From Acidimicrobiales bacterium (GTDB taxonomy: Bacteria > Actinomycetota > Acidimicrobiia > Acidimicrobiales > Ilumatobacteraceae), in contig CANIBN010000004.1 in assembly GCA_947465505.1 (NCBI GenBank), positions 1 through 39,402 on the forward strand: DNA of 39,402 nucleotides. Direction: 5' to 3'. The position numbers were made by a program, and so were the translations under genes. The notes below the pieces were generated by a model. That model saw only the letters and a list, made by a program, of their open reading frames with translations, was not told the DNA's origin and did no database searches. Positions 38,852-39,402 of this stretch are shown here, one piece after another. Every line of letters starts with the position of its first letter. The first letter of the stretch is position 1.

Positions 38852-39402
38852 ATGAGTGCGCGGGCCAAACAGTCTCACGACGTCGCACTGCCCACGGGGG
38901 ATGAGAAACATCGTGCCGTTCGGCAGATGTTCGACACCATCGCTCCTCGGTACGACCTGGTCAACCGGTTGATGACGTTCCGACTGGACGTGTCGTGGCG
39001 TCGCAGGGCCGTTCGGGACCTTCGACTCCCGCGGGGCAGCAGGGTGCTCGACCTGGCGTCGGGTACCGGGGACCTGTGTATCGAACTCGCCCAACAGGGT
39101 CACCGTCCGGTGTCGGTGGACTTCAGCTTCGGGATGCTCAGCGCCGACCAACGGAGCGGAGCACCGCGGGTGCAGGGCGATGTGTGCGTCATGCCCTTCC
39201 CCGATGGCGTGGCCGACGGAGTCACCTGTGGCTTCGCCCTTCGGAACTTCGTTGATCTCGGTGCCTTTTTCGACGACGTCGCCCGCGTGGTTCGCAGCGG
39301 TGGGCGCATCGCTCTCTTGGATGCATGCGAGCCGGAGAACCCACTGCTGCGCTGGGGACACGGGCTCTACTTCCACAAGGTTGTGCCTCGCATCGGCGGG
39401 AT
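38852..39402 (+). CDS. menG: Demethylmenaquinone methyltransferase (UbiE/MenG, partial)
   Basis: SAM-dependent methyltransferase that makes menaquinone from demethylmenaquinone, the last step of the pathway. The 183 codons before the right edge read MSARAKQSHDVALPTGDEKH, then VRQMFDTIAPRYDLVNRLMTF with the family motif, RVLDLASGTGDLCIELAQ as SAM motif I, GDVCVMPFPDGVADGVTCGFALRNFVDL and VVRSGGRIALLDACEPENP. The C-terminal part lies beyond the window. An actinobacterium using menaquinone fits. Start ATG at 38852 is supported by a TAGCCT box 7 nt upstream. Confidence 0.92.
   Translation, partial: MSARAKQSHDVALPTGDEKHRAVRQMFDTIAPRYDLVNRLMTFRLDVSWRRRAVRDLRLPRGSRVLDLASGTGDLCIELAQQGHRPVSVDFSFGMLSADQRSGAPRVQGDVCVMPFPDGVADGVTCGFALRNFVDLGAFFDDVARVVRSGGRIALLDACEPENPLLRWGHGLYFHKVVPRIGG

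Noticed and set aside
38138-39376. 412-codon minus-strand frame across the MaoC and menG genes
   Set aside because: Antisense to two genes with full family motifs and typical starts.
1-39402. tRNA genes, CRISPR arrays, insertion sequences, phage or toxin-antitoxin modules
   Set aside because: I looked through all gaps and small frames and found no cloverleaf, regular repeats, transposase or paired small toxin genes; every gap is under 150 bp.

Overview
The window is a dense, GC-rich stretch of a bacterial chromosome, almost certainly from an actinobacterium and most likely (inference) from the class Acidimicrobiia. Actinobacterial signs are a mycothiol ligase (mshC), a phosphatidylinositol/PIM gene set (pgsA, patA-like, pimA), coenzyme F420 enzymes (npdG, an LLM oxidoreductase), an actinobacterial LexA/SOS box at ruvC, and many start codons that sit 6-10 nt after a TANNNT -10 box (leaderless or nearly leaderless mRNAs). 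I see no tRNA, rRNA, CRISPR array, insertion sequence or prophage, and no gene-free stretch over 300 bases.

Layout. Positions 1-8.1 kb (all minus): ruvX (partial), alaS, two small membrane proteins, rarA, aspS, hisS. Positions 8.2-14.2 kb (minus): rel, apt, secF, secD, yajC. Positions 14.3-18.6 kb (minus): tgt, queA and the ruvC-ruvA-ruvB Holliday junction operon. Positions 18.6-21.9 kb (minus): a HisI-like protein with a one-cysteine peroxiredoxin, then yebC, pdxT, pdxS. Positions 21.9-24.6 kb: a DUF3048 lipoprotein, htpX, lemA. Positions 24.6-29.3 kb: pimA, a plus-strand LLM oxidoreductase, an LPETG-anchored collagen-like protein, a patA-like acyltransferase, pgsA. Positions 29.4-31.5 kb: a plus-strand ECF sigma factor with a membrane partner, facing a small membrane protein. 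Positions 31.5-38.3 kb (minus): HIT hydrolase, thrS, mshC, npdG, fabI, acyl-CoA synthetase. The right edge carries a MaoC hydratase and a partial menG on the plus strand.

The backbone follows an old gene order: the same genes lie in the same relative order in Mycobacterium tuberculosis (thrS-HIT-pgsA-patA-pimA ... pdxS-pdxT-yebC ... ruvCAB ... secDF-apt-relA-hisS-aspS-alaS-ruvX). The queA-tgt pair between ruvB and yajC matches Bacillus-type order instead. Into this backbone two accessory blocks are set: the collagen-like surface protein with the LLM gene, and the ECF/anti-sigma pair.

Most of the window is housekeeping: four aminoacyl-tRNA synthetases, stringent response, protein export, recombination repair, PLP synthesis, inositol phospholipid and mannoside assembly, mycothiol and F420 redox. 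The most novel items are the modular collagen-like LPETG protein, the ECF factor with its unusual FecR-like/Fn3-like partner, the SOS box laid over a leaderless ruvC start codon, and the repeated TAGCCT/TAGGCT -10 box.
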